Source of the DNA: Streptomyces massasporeus
Lineage (GTDB): Bacteria; Actinomycetota; Actinomycetes; Streptomycetales; Streptomycetaceae
Direction of reading: 5' to 3'
Assembly: GCF_014648995.1 (NCBI RefSeq)
Contig: NZ_BMSE01000001.1
Coordinates: 248,001 to 312,000, forward strand
Length of the DNA: 64,000 nt
Under the pieces are notes generated by a model. The model ran no database searches and had not been told where the DNA came from. It saw only the letters and a list, made by a program, of their open reading frames with translations. The first letter of the stretch is position 1; each line of letters opens with the position of its first letter. The position numbers and the translations under genes were made by a program. Positions 25,473 to 33,230 of the stretch are shown here, piece after piece.

Positions 25473-26492
25473 TCAGCCCGCCCAGGCCACGAGCCGGTCG
25501 CGGTTCTCCGGCTCCCGCAGCCGGGTCAGCGACTCCTTCTCGAGTTGGCGTACCCGCTCCCGGGTCAGGCCGACGCGCCGCGCGACCTCGTTGAGGGTGC
25601 GGGTGTGACCGTCGTGCAGCCCGTAGCGCAGGCTGAGGATCATGGCCTCGCGGGGCGCGAGCGTGCCGACGGCCTCGCGGAGTTCCTCGGCGAGTGCCTG
25701 GAACTCGGCCACTTCCGGGGCCTGGAGCACCTCGGTGTCGGCGATGAGGTCGCCGACGACGGTCTCGCCCTTGTCGTCCACCGGCGTGTCCAGGCTGACG
25801 GCGTCCCGTCCGACATGGCGCAGCCAGGCGATCCTGTCCTCGGCCAGGCCGCTCTCCCGGGCCACCTCCTCGACGCTCGGCTCGCGCTCCAGGTCGAGCC
25901 GCAGCCGCCGCTCGACCTTGGCGATCTTCTGCAGCTGCTCCACGACGTGCATCGGCAGCCGGACGGAGCGCGCGTGCGCGGCCAGGCCCCGTTCGATCGC
26001 CTGGCGGATCCACCAGGTCGCGTACGTGGAGAACTTGAAGCCCTTGGTGTGGTCGAACTTCTCCACGGCCCGGATCAGCCCCAGGTTGCCCTCCTGGATG
26101 ACGTCCAGCATGGGCAGGCCGCGGTGGGCGTGCCGTTTGGCCATCGACACCACGAGCCGGAGATTGGCCCGGACCATGTGGTCCTTGGCTCTCTGCCCGT
26201 CACGGACGAGCTCCTCCAGGTCCCGGTGACGCTCGGGCGTGAGGTCGTGTTCGCCGGTGGCGGCCGGATCCAGTTCCTCCAGCGCCCGCACACCGGTCTC
26301 CATCCGCCGCGCCAGGCGCACCTCGTCCTCGGCGGTGAGCAGGGGGGTCGCGGAGATCTGCGCGAGGTACTGGCCGAGGAGGTCCGGTTCCTCGTCCGGC
26401 TCGGGGATGCGGCTGCGCAGCCGGGCGGTGCGGGCGGGGGCCCGCCGGTCCTCCCGGACGTCCGCCGCGGGGTCTTCTGCCAGGGGAGACAT
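25473..26492 (-). CDS. hrdC: Group 2 sigma-70 factor, HrdC-type
   Basis: 339 residues. Region 1.2 (DLLGQYLAQISATPLL), region 2 (MVRANLRLVVSMAKRHAHRG, GLIRAVEKFDHTKGFKFST, YATWWIRQAI), region 3 and region 4 with the helix-turn-helix (TLNEVARRVGLTRERVRQLE) are all intact, but the long region 1.1 of the primary factor HrdB is missing. It is therefore a non-essential principal-like factor. Length and remembered position (between trxC and egt genes) point to HrdC, though HrdA/HrdD cannot be excluded. A GGAGG site precedes the ATG, and a sigma-B-like promoter lies 40-70 bases upstream. Confidence 0.85.
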   Translation of the reverse strand: MSPLAEDPAADVREDRRAPARTARLRSRIPEPDEEPDLLGQYLAQISATPLLTAEDEVRLARRMETGVRALEELDPAATGEHDLTPERHRDLEELVRDGQRAKDHMVRANLRLVVSMAKRHAHRGLPMLDVIQEGNLGLIRAVEKFDHTKGFKFSTYATWWIRQAIERGLAAHARSVRLPMHVVEQLQKIAKVERRLRLDLEREPSVEEVARESGLAEDRIAWLRHVGRDAVSLDTPVDDKGETVVGDLIADTEVLQAPEVAEFQALAEELREAVGTLAPREAMILSLRYGLHDGHTRTLNEVARRVGLTRERVRQLEKESLTRLREPENRDRLVAWAG

Positions 26493-26518
26493 CGTCGGGT
26501 TCCTCCCTCTGCCGCCTC

Positions 26519-26562
26519 GTTCCGGCTCACCCCGGCGGGTACCCGGGGAATGGGTCCCGAAC
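26519..26562. promoter_or_regulatory. Divergent sigma-B-like promoters sharing GGGTACCC
   Basis: On the plus strand GTTC (26519-26522), 14 bases, then GGGTAC (26537-26542) point to the PEBP gene. On the minus strand GTTC (26562-26559), 14 bases, then GGGTAC (26544-26539) point to the sigma factor gene. The two -10 elements overlap in the palindrome GGGTACCC. A further plus-strand copy, GTGT-N16-GGGTAC, ends at 26589. The Streptomyces sigma-B consensus is GNNT-N14-16-GGGTAC/T. Confidence 0.5.
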
Positions 26563-26599
26563 CGTGTGCCCCGGTGCCCTCGGGGGTACCCCGGGCCAC

Positions 26600-27052
26600 A
26601 TGACCGGCATCGAACTCAGCAGCAACGCGTTCAACGACCACTCGTTCATCGCGCGCCGGTACGCGTACGAGGGACCCAACGTCTCTCCGCCGCTGGCCTG
26701 GAGCGGTGTACCGGACGACGCGGCCGAACTGGTCCTGCTGTGCGAGGATCCCGACGCCCCCTCGGGCACGTTCGCGCACTGGGTCGTGGTCGGCATCGAC
26801 CCGCACAGCGACGGTGTGGAGGCCGGACAGAGCCCACCGGGCGGCACGGAACTCGTCAACGGCTACGGGCAGCACGGCTGGGGTGGCCCCCACCCCCCGC
26901 CGGGTGACGACGCCCACCACTACTTCTTCCGGCTCTACGCCCTGTCCGAACCGTGTGTCCTGCCCGACGCGCCGCGTGCGGACCAGGTGCACGCGGAGGT
27001 GGAGAAGCGCCGGCTCGCGGACGGGACGCTGGTCGGGCTGTACCAGCGCTGA
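26600..27052 (+). CDS. PEBP family protein (YbhB/YbcL type)
   Basis: 150 residues from the ATG at 26600. The phosphatidylethanolamine-binding fold is shown by CEDPDAPSGTFAHWVVVGID (ligand-pocket Asp and His), NGYGQHGWGGPHPPPGDDAH and YFFRLYAL. Bacterial members are small cytoplasmic proteins without a firm role. The sigma-B-like promoters immediately upstream suggest induction by osmotic or general stress. Confidence 0.9.
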   Translation: MTGIELSSNAFNDHSFIARRYAYEGPNVSPPLAWSGVPDDAAELVLLCEDPDAPSGTFAHWVVVGIDPHSDGVEAGQSPPGGTELVNGYGQHGWGGPHPPPGDDAHHYFFRLYALSEPCVLPDAPRADQVHAEVEKRRLADGTLVGLYQR

Positions 27053-27142
27053 CCTTCCCCCCGCCTCCCGCATCACAACGGTTGGTTGTGGTGCGGGGGC
27101 GGATGGTTGTTTGCCCGCCCCGCCCGCTTCTCGCTTGGATGA

Positions 27143-27171
27143 CTCCCGGACAACGCGGGGTTGTCCGGGAG
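27143..27171. promoter_or_regulatory. Perfect 12-bp inverted repeat before the MFS gene
   Basis: CTCCCGGACAAC (27143-27154) pairs with GTTGTCCGGGAG (27160-27171) around a 5-base centre. It ends 19 bases before the MFS start codon, overlapping its ribosome-binding region, so it may act as an operator or as an RNA hairpin that hides the site. It could also terminate the PEBP transcript. Confidence 0.55.
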
Positions 27172-27190
27172 AGCGGGGAGTGCGCCGGAC

Positions 27191-28450
27191 ATGGCGGGCA
27201 GGCGGTCGCTGGGGCGGCGGTTCGGGTGGCTGTGGGGCGCGTACGCGGTCAGCACGGCCGGCACATGGCTCGCGTTCGAAGCGTTCGCCCTGATCGCGGT
27301 CCTGGCGCTGGACGCCGGGCCGACGCAGGTGTCGCTGCTCGCGGCGGTGGGGCCGGCGGTCGGCGCGGCGGTGTCGGTGCCCCTCGGGCCGTGGGTGGAG
27401 ATCCGCCGCAAACGGCCGGTGATGATGACGGCGGACCTGGTCCGGTGCGTGGTGCTGCTGAGCGTCCCCGTGGCGTTCGCGCTCGGCTGCCTGGGCTTCG
27501 GCCAGTTGCTGCTGGTGTCGGTGGCCGTCGCGGCGGCCGACATCACCTTCAACGCGGCGGCCGGGGCGTTCCTGAAGGACCTGCTGCCGCGGCAGGACCT
27601 GCTCGTGGCGAACGGCCGGTTCGAGGCGACGACCTGGACCGCCAGCATGGTCGGTCCGCCGCTGGGCGGGGCCGCGATCGGTCTGTTCGGTCCGGTGACG
27701 ACGGTCGTGGCCGACGCGGTGAGCTACCTGGTCTCGGCGTTCGGCATCCGGGCGATCGGGGACGCCGAGAAGCACGCTCCACGACCGGGCCCCGCGGTGA
27801 CCCGGGCCGGCGACCTGCTGGAAGGCTGGCGCCACATCCTGGCCGACCCGGTCCTGCGCCCGCTCTTCTTCAACTCGCTTCTGGTGAACTCCCTGATCAT
27901 GGCGGCCTCTCCCCCGCTGCTGATCCTCATGGTGGACGACCTGCACTTCGCGCCCTGGCAGTACGCCCTCGCGTTCGCGGTGCCCTGCACCGGCGGCCTG
28001 CTCGGCTCCCGGCTGGCCCCACGCCTCGTCGCGCGCCATGGCCGGAACCGGGTCCTGCTCGCGACGGGGATGCTGCGGGCCTGCTGGCCGGTCGGCCTAG
28101 CCTTCACCGGCCCCGGGGCGCCCGGCCTGGCCTGGGTCATGGTGGTCGAGTTCGGCCTGATCACCTGCTGCGGCGTGTTCAACCCGGTCCTCGCCACACA
28201 CCGTCTCGACCGCACCCCCACGGGCCGGGTCACCCGCACCCTGTCCGCCTGGTCGGCCAGCGGCAAGGCCACCACCGCGGCGGTCACGGCCCTCTGGGGC
28301 GTACTGGCCGCCTGGACGACTCCGCGCACGGCGATCGCGGTGGCCGGCGTCCTGCTCCTGGTCACGCCGTTGCTGCTGCCCCGCCGGGACCACGCCGCGG
28401 GGGCCGGCCATGAACCGGCCCCCGCGGCGGTCGAGTCGGACGGCGGCTGA
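27191..28450 (+). CDS. Major facilitator superfamily transporter
   Basis: 419 residues with twelve hydrophobic segments. The N-terminus (RFGWLWGAYAVSTAGTWLAF) and the cytoplasmic loop RRKRPVMMTADLVR after helix 2 resemble the EntS-like/MFS_3 group of drug or siderophore exporters. The ATG at 27191 with GGGAG upstream was preferred over a TTG at 27161. There is no adjacent regulator; an inverted repeat overlaps its translation start region. Confidence 0.88.
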   Translation: MAGRRSLGRRFGWLWGAYAVSTAGTWLAFEAFALIAVLALDAGPTQVSLLAAVGPAVGAAVSVPLGPWVEIRRKRPVMMTADLVRCVVLLSVPVAFALGCLGFGQLLLVSVAVAAADITFNAAAGAFLKDLLPRQDLLVANGRFEATTWTASMVGPPLGGAAIGLFGPVTTVVADAVSYLVSAFGIRAIGDAEKHAPRPGPAVTRAGDLLEGWRHILADPVLRPLFFNSLLVNSLIMAASPPLLILMVDDLHFAPWQYALAFAVPCTGGLLGSRLAPRLVARHGRNRVLLATGMLRACWPVGLAFTGPGAPGLAWVMVVEFGLITCCGVFNPVLATHRLDRTPTGRVTRTLSAWSASGKATTAAVTALWGVLAAWTTPRTAIAVAGVLLLVTPLLLPRRDHAAGAGHEPAPAAVESDGG

Positions 28451-28465
28451 CCCGGCCGGGGCGGC

Positions 28466-28894
28466 TCAGACCGCCCCGGGCACGTCCTCCGTGACGCCGT
28501 TCAACGCGGAGGCCGGGTCCGTTCCGTACGGGCGGGTGAGGATCTCCAGACCGTGGCCGGCCGGGTCGAGGAAGTAGACACCACGGCCGCCGTCGTTGCG
28601 GTTGATGCGGCGGGGGTGGTTGCCGTGCGGGTCGGCCTGGATGGGGATCCGGGCCTCGACGAGACGGGCCAGGGCCTCGTCGAACTCCTCCTCGGAGACC
28701 AGGAACGCGTAGTGCTGCATGGGGATGTCGGCGTCGATGGTGAGGAAGTCCAGCGTGACACCGTTGGCGGTCGTCACGGGCAGGAACACCCCGGTCGGTG
28801 CCCCGACCTCGAGTCCCAGGATCTCTGCGAGGAAATGAGCGGACTTCTGCCGGTCCTTGGACAGGACGATGGTGTGGTTGAACTCGACTGACAC
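28466..28894 (-). CDS. VOC-family (glyoxalase/dioxygenase-like) protein
   Basis: 142 residues from a GTG at 28894 with GGAGG nine bases upstream; the longer frame starting at 28933 lacks a site. The vicinal oxygen chelate pattern is visible: FNHTIVLSKDR at the start, metal-ligand candidates His5 and Glu in GHGLEILTRPYG at the end. Function of this subgroup is unassigned. It converges with the MFS gene, 15 bases apart. Confidence 0.82.
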   Translation of the reverse strand: MSVEFNHTIVLSKDRQKSAHFLAEILGLEVGAPTGVFLPVTTANGVTLDFLTIDADIPMQHYAFLVSEEEFDEALARLVEARIPIQADPHGNHPRRINRNDGGRGVYFLDPAGHGLEILTRPYGTDPASALNGVTEDVPGAV

Positions 28895-29066
28895 GGTTGA
28901 ATGCCTCCACGGGCATCTCGGCGGCGCCTCCATGCCTCACCCGGCCGGTGACCGGCACGCGATGCCGCGCGGTGGATCGTAGACAGCGGCCGTGGAGGCC
29001 GTCGAGCGGTTTTCGGCCGTGTTCGGGACTTCGGGGCGGGCGGCCCGTCCCGGGGTCCCGAACTGA

Positions 29067-29111
29067 TCCTGACAATTGTCAGGACCGTGTGGTTCCGGGG
29101 CTCTCTACAGT
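29067..29111 (+). promoter_or_regulatory. Shared palindrome and promoter, copy 1
   Basis: A perfect 18-bp palindrome, TCCTGACAATTGTCAGGA (29067-29084), is followed by a TACAGT -10 box at 29106-29111. There are 22 bases between the 16-bp core (ending 29083) and the -10. The same element with nearly the same spacing precedes two neighbouring secreted-protein genes. Confidence 0.65.
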
Positions 29112-29210
29112 TCTGAACGTCGGCAAGCAGCCCGCCCCGGGGTGCTGCGGACCCGGAACAGGACCGCTTCCGGCCACACCATCCTCATCTTCGTCCTTCG
29201 GGGGACACAC

Positions 29211-29585
29211 ATGAAGCGACTGATCAGCCGTACCGCCATGGGCCTCGCGGTGACCGCTCTCGCCGTCGGCGGCCTCGCGACCACGGCCCAGGCTGCCCCG
29301 GCCGCCGCCAACAACGGCGACCCGACCCTCACCGACGTCTACATCTGGGCCACCGACGTCAACCTGCGCCAGCAGCCGACCACCGACTCCCCGCGGCTCG
29401 CGGTCCGTTCGCAGTGGTGGGGCGACGCCCTGTGCCAGACGCAGGGCCAGACCGTGCACGACCCGGCCGTCGGCACCAACAACTGGTGGACCGCCGTCAT
29501 GGAGTTCTCGGGCAGCGACATCGCCTGGGTGAACAACCTGTACATCCGGGGCGGCGAGAAGATCGCCGGCGTCCCGGACTGCTGA
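29211..29585 (+). CDS. Small secreted SH3-like protein
   Basis: 124 residues. A signal peptide (MKRLISRTAM, hydrophobic core, TTAQA cleavage after residue 28) is followed by about 95 residues that resemble a bacterial SH3 domain: TDVNLRQQPTTDSPRL, a tryptophan-rich middle and WVNNLYIRGG, ending in VPDC. Two Cys could form a disulfide. The same module ends the serine hydrolase encoded at 30417-31598. It probably binds cell wall or an extracellular partner. A long palindrome marks its promoter, and a strong hairpin follows the gene. Confidence 0.75.
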   Translation: MKRLISRTAMGLAVTALAVGGLATTAQAAPAAANNGDPTLTDVYIWATDVNLRQQPTTDSPRLAVRSQWWGDALCQTQGQTVHDPAVGTNNWWTAVMEFSGSDIAWVNNLYIRGGEKIAGVPDC

Positions 29586-29600
29586 CACGCAGCACCCTCC

Positions 29601-29650
29601 ACACGCCTGTGGCGGGCCACCGGGAAACCGGTGGCCCGCCACAGGCGTGT
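29601..29650. terminator. 23-bp perfect hairpin with GAAA loop
   Basis: Arms 29601-29623 and 29628-29650 pair perfectly and are closed by a GAAA tetraloop. It lies between two convergent genes and should stop transcription from both sides. Confidence 0.85.
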
Positions 29651-29706
29651 GCGCGCCGAAGGGGCGGCCGGAGCACCGGCCGCCCCCGTACGGCGAGTTG
29701 GGCGGC

Positions 29707-30156
29707 TCAGTACCAACCGGTGTTCACCAGGTCGTGGCCGTCGCACGAGAGCAGGGCGCGCGAGACGCGGCCGTTGAGGTTGCTGCCCATCTTGGTGTAG
29801 GCGTAGGTGATGCCGGAGTCGACGGTCTCGGAGACCCAGCCGTCGTTGCGGCCCGCGCCGTTGTCGGAGCGCTGCAGCACGGCCGCGCAGCCGGGCCGGG
29901 AGTTCTCGATCCGGGCGAACGAGCCGCACTTGTCGGAGTAGAAGTACTTCAGGGCCATGCCCTCGAAGTACTTGGTGGCTCCGATCTGCCGGAACGTACC
30001 CGAGCAGAACGTGGTGGTGGGGTACTGCCCCTCCTGCCCGTAGATTCCGTAGTTGCCGCCCGAGAACGGCTGGGCCTGGGCGGTGGTCGGGAGGAGCGCC
30101 ATCACCGCGGCGGCGCCCCCCGCGGCCAGCAGTGTCGTGAGTGATCGGCGGCTCAT
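29707..30156 (-). CDS. Small secreted protein, unknown family
   Basis: 149 residues with a signal peptide (MSRRSLTTLL, cleavage after TAQA at residue 28). The mature part has GNYGIYGQEGQYPTTTFCSG, four or more Cys and several Tyr/Gly-rich stretches; no catalytic pattern is evident. A promoter palindrome in common with the two flanking genes suggests it is expressed with the SH3 protein and the serine hydrolase. Confidence 0.7.
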   Translation of the reverse strand: MSRRSLTTLLAAGGAAAVMALLPTTAQAQPFSGGNYGIYGQEGQYPTTTFCSGTFRQIGATKYFEGMALKYFYSDKCGSFARIENSRPGCAAVLQRSDNGAGRNDGWVSETVDSGITYAYTKMGSNLNGRVSRALLSCDGHDLVNTGWY

Positions 30157-30236
30157 GAGCCCTCTTTCGTGTGTCGGCGGGTGATGCGGTCGTGCGCGGC
30201 GACCGGCCCCCGGCCGGCCGTCGCTCGCTGGTCGTG

Positions 30237-30282
30237 ACCGTACGGGGCGTCACCGCACCGCCGACACCTGACACTTATCAGG
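30237..30282 (-). promoter_or_regulatory. Shared palindrome and promoter, copy 2
   Basis: CCTGATAAGTGTCAGG on the minus strand (30282-30267) is followed after 24 bases by a TACGGT -10 box (30242-30237). It drives the small secreted protein gene starting at 30156. Confidence 0.6.
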
Positions 30283-30316
30283 GTCGAAGCCGCAGGTCGC
30301 CCCCGCCGGGCGGGGC

Positions 30317-30361
30317 CCTGACATACGTCAGGACCGCCCGTCGCACCCGGGCTCCTATCGT
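30317..30361 (+). promoter_or_regulatory. Shared palindrome and promoter, copy 3
   Basis: CCTGACATACGTCAGG (30317-30332) is followed after 23 bases by a TATCGT -10 box (30356-30361). As in copy 1, GTCAGGACCG continues out of the palindrome. It drives the serine hydrolase gene starting at 30417. Confidence 0.62.
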
Positions 30362-30416
30362 GGCGCCGCGGGCCAAGGCCCCGTAGGACCACCCGGGCGA
30401 TCCAGGAAGGGCAACC

Positions 30417-31598
30417 ATGCGCATGCTCCTGCGCGGCGCGGCCGCGCTCGCGGCCGTCGTCACGGTCGCGTCACTCACGAGCGGTGCGGCGGCACACCCC
30501 CGGACGGGACGGGCCGCCGAGGCCGTCCGGGCCGCCGCGGCCGCCCAGATCCCGCCCGGTGTCACCGCCGGCGTGGCCGTCTACGACCGTGAGGCCGGCA
30601 GGTTCACCGAACAGGTCAACGACAGCGCACAGTTCCGGTCCGCTTCGGTCGTCAAGCTCCTGCTGACTCTGGACTTCCTGTGGGACCGCGGGCCCGACTA
30701 CACCATCCCCCCGGCCGACCGCGCCCGGCTGGAGCCGATGCTGCGCGGCAGCGACGACGACGCCGCCGACTACTACTGGTCGACGTACGGCGGCTCGGCG
30801 ATCATCAAGCGGATGACCGACCGGACCGTGCTCGGTCTGCGCGACACGGCGCCACCGCCCGCCGACCACCCGGGCTTCTGGGGCTACACCGCCCTCTCCG
30901 CTCGGGACACCGTGGCGATCTACCGGTACATCCTGGAGAAGGCGCCCGCCCCCGTCCGTGACTTCATCATGGACAACCTGCGCCGCTCCACCCGCTGCTC
31001 GGCCACCGACCACTTCGACCAGCACTTCGGCATCGCCGGGGCGTTCGACAAGCCCTGGGCGGTGAAGCAGGGCTGGTCCGGGAGGTACGCAAAGGGCACG
31101 TGCGGCTCCCAGGCCGCGTCCTCGGGAGCTCAGGCGGACTCGGCCGCCCCGGCTCCCCGGGCCGCCGCGGCCGTGGACCTCTCCCGTCCCGCGCTGCACT
31201 CCACCGGCACGGTGGGCGCGAACGACCGCTCGATCGTGGCCGTGCTGACGCTGCACCCGGTCGGCACCTCGTACGGCAAGGCGTACACCGACATCGGCCG
31301 GCTGACCCGCTCGCTGAACGTGCCGGGGGCGAAGCGGCCCGCCGGGACCTGGTTCGGCACCTGGGGCGAGTTCGTGAACGTCCGCAGGGGGCCGGCCACG
31401 GGCGGGGACCGGATGACGCAGCTGCCCGCCGGGGTCGAGGTGCTGGTGGGCTGCCAGGTCCGGGGCGAGGAGGTCTCTGTGCCGCCCTACACCAACGAGT
31501 GGTGGGCCTATCTGCCCCAGTACGGCGGCTACATCTCCAACATCTACATCAGCTCGCCGGACAACCGGCTGCCGAACGTCCCGGAGTGCGCCGCGTAG
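30417..31598 (+). CDS. Secreted class A beta-lactamase-fold serine hydrolase with SH3-like C-terminus
   Basis: 393 residues. A signal peptide (residues 1-26) precedes a beta-lactamase-fold domain: nucleophile Ser77 and Lys80 in SVVK, the SDN-like triad GSDDD at 111-115, and a KxG-like VKQGWSG. The canonical KTG is changed and the Glu166 loop is not obvious, so a peptidase or esterase acting on wall peptides is as likely as a true beta-lactamase. Residues about 318-391 (EFVNVRRGPATGGDRM to NIYISSP and VPEC) form an SH3-like module nearly matching the small secreted protein at 29211. RBS GGAAGGGCAACC precedes the ATG. Confidence 0.78.
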   Translation: MRMLLRGAAALAAVVTVASLTSGAAAHPRTGRAAEAVRAAAAAQIPPGVTAGVAVYDREAGRFTEQVNDSAQFRSASVVKLLLTLDFLWDRGPDYTIPPADRARLEPMLRGSDDDAADYYWSTYGGSAIIKRMTDRTVLGLRDTAPPPADHPGFWGYTALSARDTVAIYRYILEKAPAPVRDFIMDNLRRSTRCSATDHFDQHFGIAGAFDKPWAVKQGWSGRYAKGTCGSQAASSGAQADSAAPAPRAAAAVDLSRPALHSTGTVGANDRSIVAVLTLHPVGTSYGKAYTDIGRLTRSLNVPGAKRPAGTWFGTWGEFVNVRRGPATGGDRMTQLPAGVEVLVGCQVRGEEVSVPPYTNEWWAYLPQYGGYISNIYISSPDNRLPNVPECAA

Positions 31599-31620
31599 CG
31601 ACCGCGCCGGGAACGGGGGA

Positions 31621-31658
31621 CGAGCGGTGGGCAGGGCTTCGGCCCCGCCCACCGCTCG
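31621..31658. terminator. Hairpin with TTCG loop between convergent genes
   Basis: A 17-bp stem with one mismatch (arms 31621-31637 and 31642-31658) is closed by TTCG. It separates the serine hydrolase gene from the kinase gene. Confidence 0.8.
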
Positions 31659-31670
31659 CGGTCGTACGGG

Positions 31671-33230
31671 TCAGCGCTGGTACTCGGCGAGGTAGCGCAT
31701 CACCTGGTCCACGTGCGGTTTGACCCGCTCCGGTACGCCGCGTTCCTCGATGACCGTACGGTCGCTGGTGCGATAGCCGGCCGCCACGAGCGCGGGCAGG
31801 TCCTTCTTCGGCAGCCCGGCCTGTTTGAAGCGCTGGTCGAGCCAGCACACGTACAGGCTCATGGTGGAAATGGCGTCCGGCGGCGACATGTGGTCCTTGT
31901 CGCCGTCACCGTCCCCGTCGATCGCCCAGGCCCGGAACACCGACGGCGTCCACATGGCGATGCCGTACTCCTCGCTCTGTGGTCGGGAGGCCTTCGGGTC
32001 GAAGTTGCTCTCCGCCTTGATGAGCGCGGCGAGCAGGGCGGGCGTGATCTCCTCGTCGGTGCAGCGGTGGGCCGCGCGGGCGATGACGGGGCGCAGCGCC
32101 TCGGGTACGTCGGAGTCCTCGGGGATCTCACCGGCCGGCGGGGTGGACGGGCCGGTGACGGCGGGGGTGGGGGTGGCGTGGTCGCGTTCGTCGTCCTGGG
32201 TGCCGCCGCCTCCGCCGAGGAGCGCCGCCCCGGCGACCGCGCCGGCGGTGAGGACGACGATGCCGGCCGCGACGGCGGGCACCCAACGTCTTCGGCGGCG
32301 GTGCGGGCCGGTGGTGGCGGCGTCGATCCGGGCGGCGACGCCGCCGGCCGTGTGCGGGAGCCGGGCGGCGTGGTCCGGGGCCAGACAGTCGGCGATCAGC
32401 CGCCGCATGTCCTCGTCGAGGCCGGCGTCGAGCCGCAGGGGCGCGGTACCGCGGGCGTAGGTCTGGGCGGCGAGCGAGCGGGACCGGGCCGTCGCGCCCG
32501 GAAAGGGGTGGAGCCCGCCCGTGAGGACCTGGTGGGCGAGGACGCCGAAGGCCCAGATGTCGGCGGTGGGCCGGACGACGGCGCCCTGGGTGCCGGTGCG
32601 CTGGGACCACCACTCGGGCGGCAGGTGGTCGAGGGTGCCGAGCGGCGGCAAGTGGGCGTGGGTGCCGTCGAGTTCGGCGGCCAGGCCGAAGTCCGCCAGC
32701 CACACCTCACCGCCCGGGCCCAGCAGGACGTTGGCGGGTTTGAGGTCGCCGTGCACCCACCCGGCGCCGTGCATGTGGGCGAGTCCGGCGGCGACCCCGC
32801 GCAGGACACGGTCGGCGTCGGCGATCGGGCCACCCGCCTCGGCGGCGTCCAGTACGTCCCTCAGACTGGCCTCGGCCCGGTCCATGACCAGCGCGATCGC
32901 GCCGTCCAGGGCGGGCAGTTCCGGTGCCTCGACGGTGCACACGGCGTGGGTGCGGACGAGGTGGGGGTGGTCGGCCTCCGCGCTGAACCGGACTTCGCGC
33001 GCCACGAGTTCACCGAGCGCGGCGCGCTGCCCGGGCCCGAGGGAGCCGGTCGGGAGCACCTTCACCGCGGCGGGTGTGCCGTCGGCGACCGCACGGGCTT
33101 CGTACACGGTTCCCCAGCCGCCGGAGCCGATGACCGCTCCGACCTCCCAGCCCTCGATGCGGAAGCCCTCCGGGAGGCCGGGCGGGCGAGGCGCCTCCAG
33201 CTCGTCGTCCCGCTCCTCGGGCGTCGTCAT
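31671..33230 (-). CDS. Transmembrane Ser/Thr kinase with extracellular transglycosylase-like domain
   Basis: 519 residues. Kinase domain, residues about 28-300: glycine loop IGSGGWGTVYEA (34-45), Lys57, catalytic HGDLKPANV (160-168, HGD instead of HRD, so a non-RD kinase) and DFG at 180-182. An arginine patch (311-315) precedes one membrane helix (about 317-338), then a proline/threonine linker. The outer domain (about 378-519) has ALIKAESNFDPKAS with Glu407, YGIAMWTPSVF and an aspartate-rich GDGDGDKDH, resembling soluble lytic transglycosylases. Most actinobacterial kinases carry PASTA repeats instead. It overlaps the FHA-protein gene by ATGA, so the two are made together. Confidence 0.85.
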   Translation of the reverse strand: MTTPEERDDELEAPRPPGLPEGFRIEGWEVGAVIGSGGWGTVYEARAVADGTPAAVKVLPTGSLGPGQRAALGELVAREVRFSAEADHPHLVRTHAVCTVEAPELPALDGAIALVMDRAEASLRDVLDAAEAGGPIADADRVLRGVAAGLAHMHGAGWVHGDLKPANVLLGPGGEVWLADFGLAAELDGTHAHLPPLGTLDHLPPEWWSQRTGTQGAVVRPTADIWAFGVLAHQVLTGGLHPFPGATARSRSLAAQTYARGTAPLRLDAGLDEDMRRLIADCLAPDHAARLPHTAGGVAARIDAATTGPHRRRRRWVPAVAAGIVVLTAGAVAGAALLGGGGGTQDDERDHATPTPAVTGPSTPPAGEIPEDSDVPEALRPVIARAAHRCTDEEITPALLAALIKAESNFDPKASRPQSEEYGIAMWTPSVFRAWAIDGDGDGDKDHMSPPDAISTMSLYVCWLDQRFKQAGLPKKDLPALVAAGYRTSDRTVIEERGVPERVKPHVDQVMRYLAEYQR

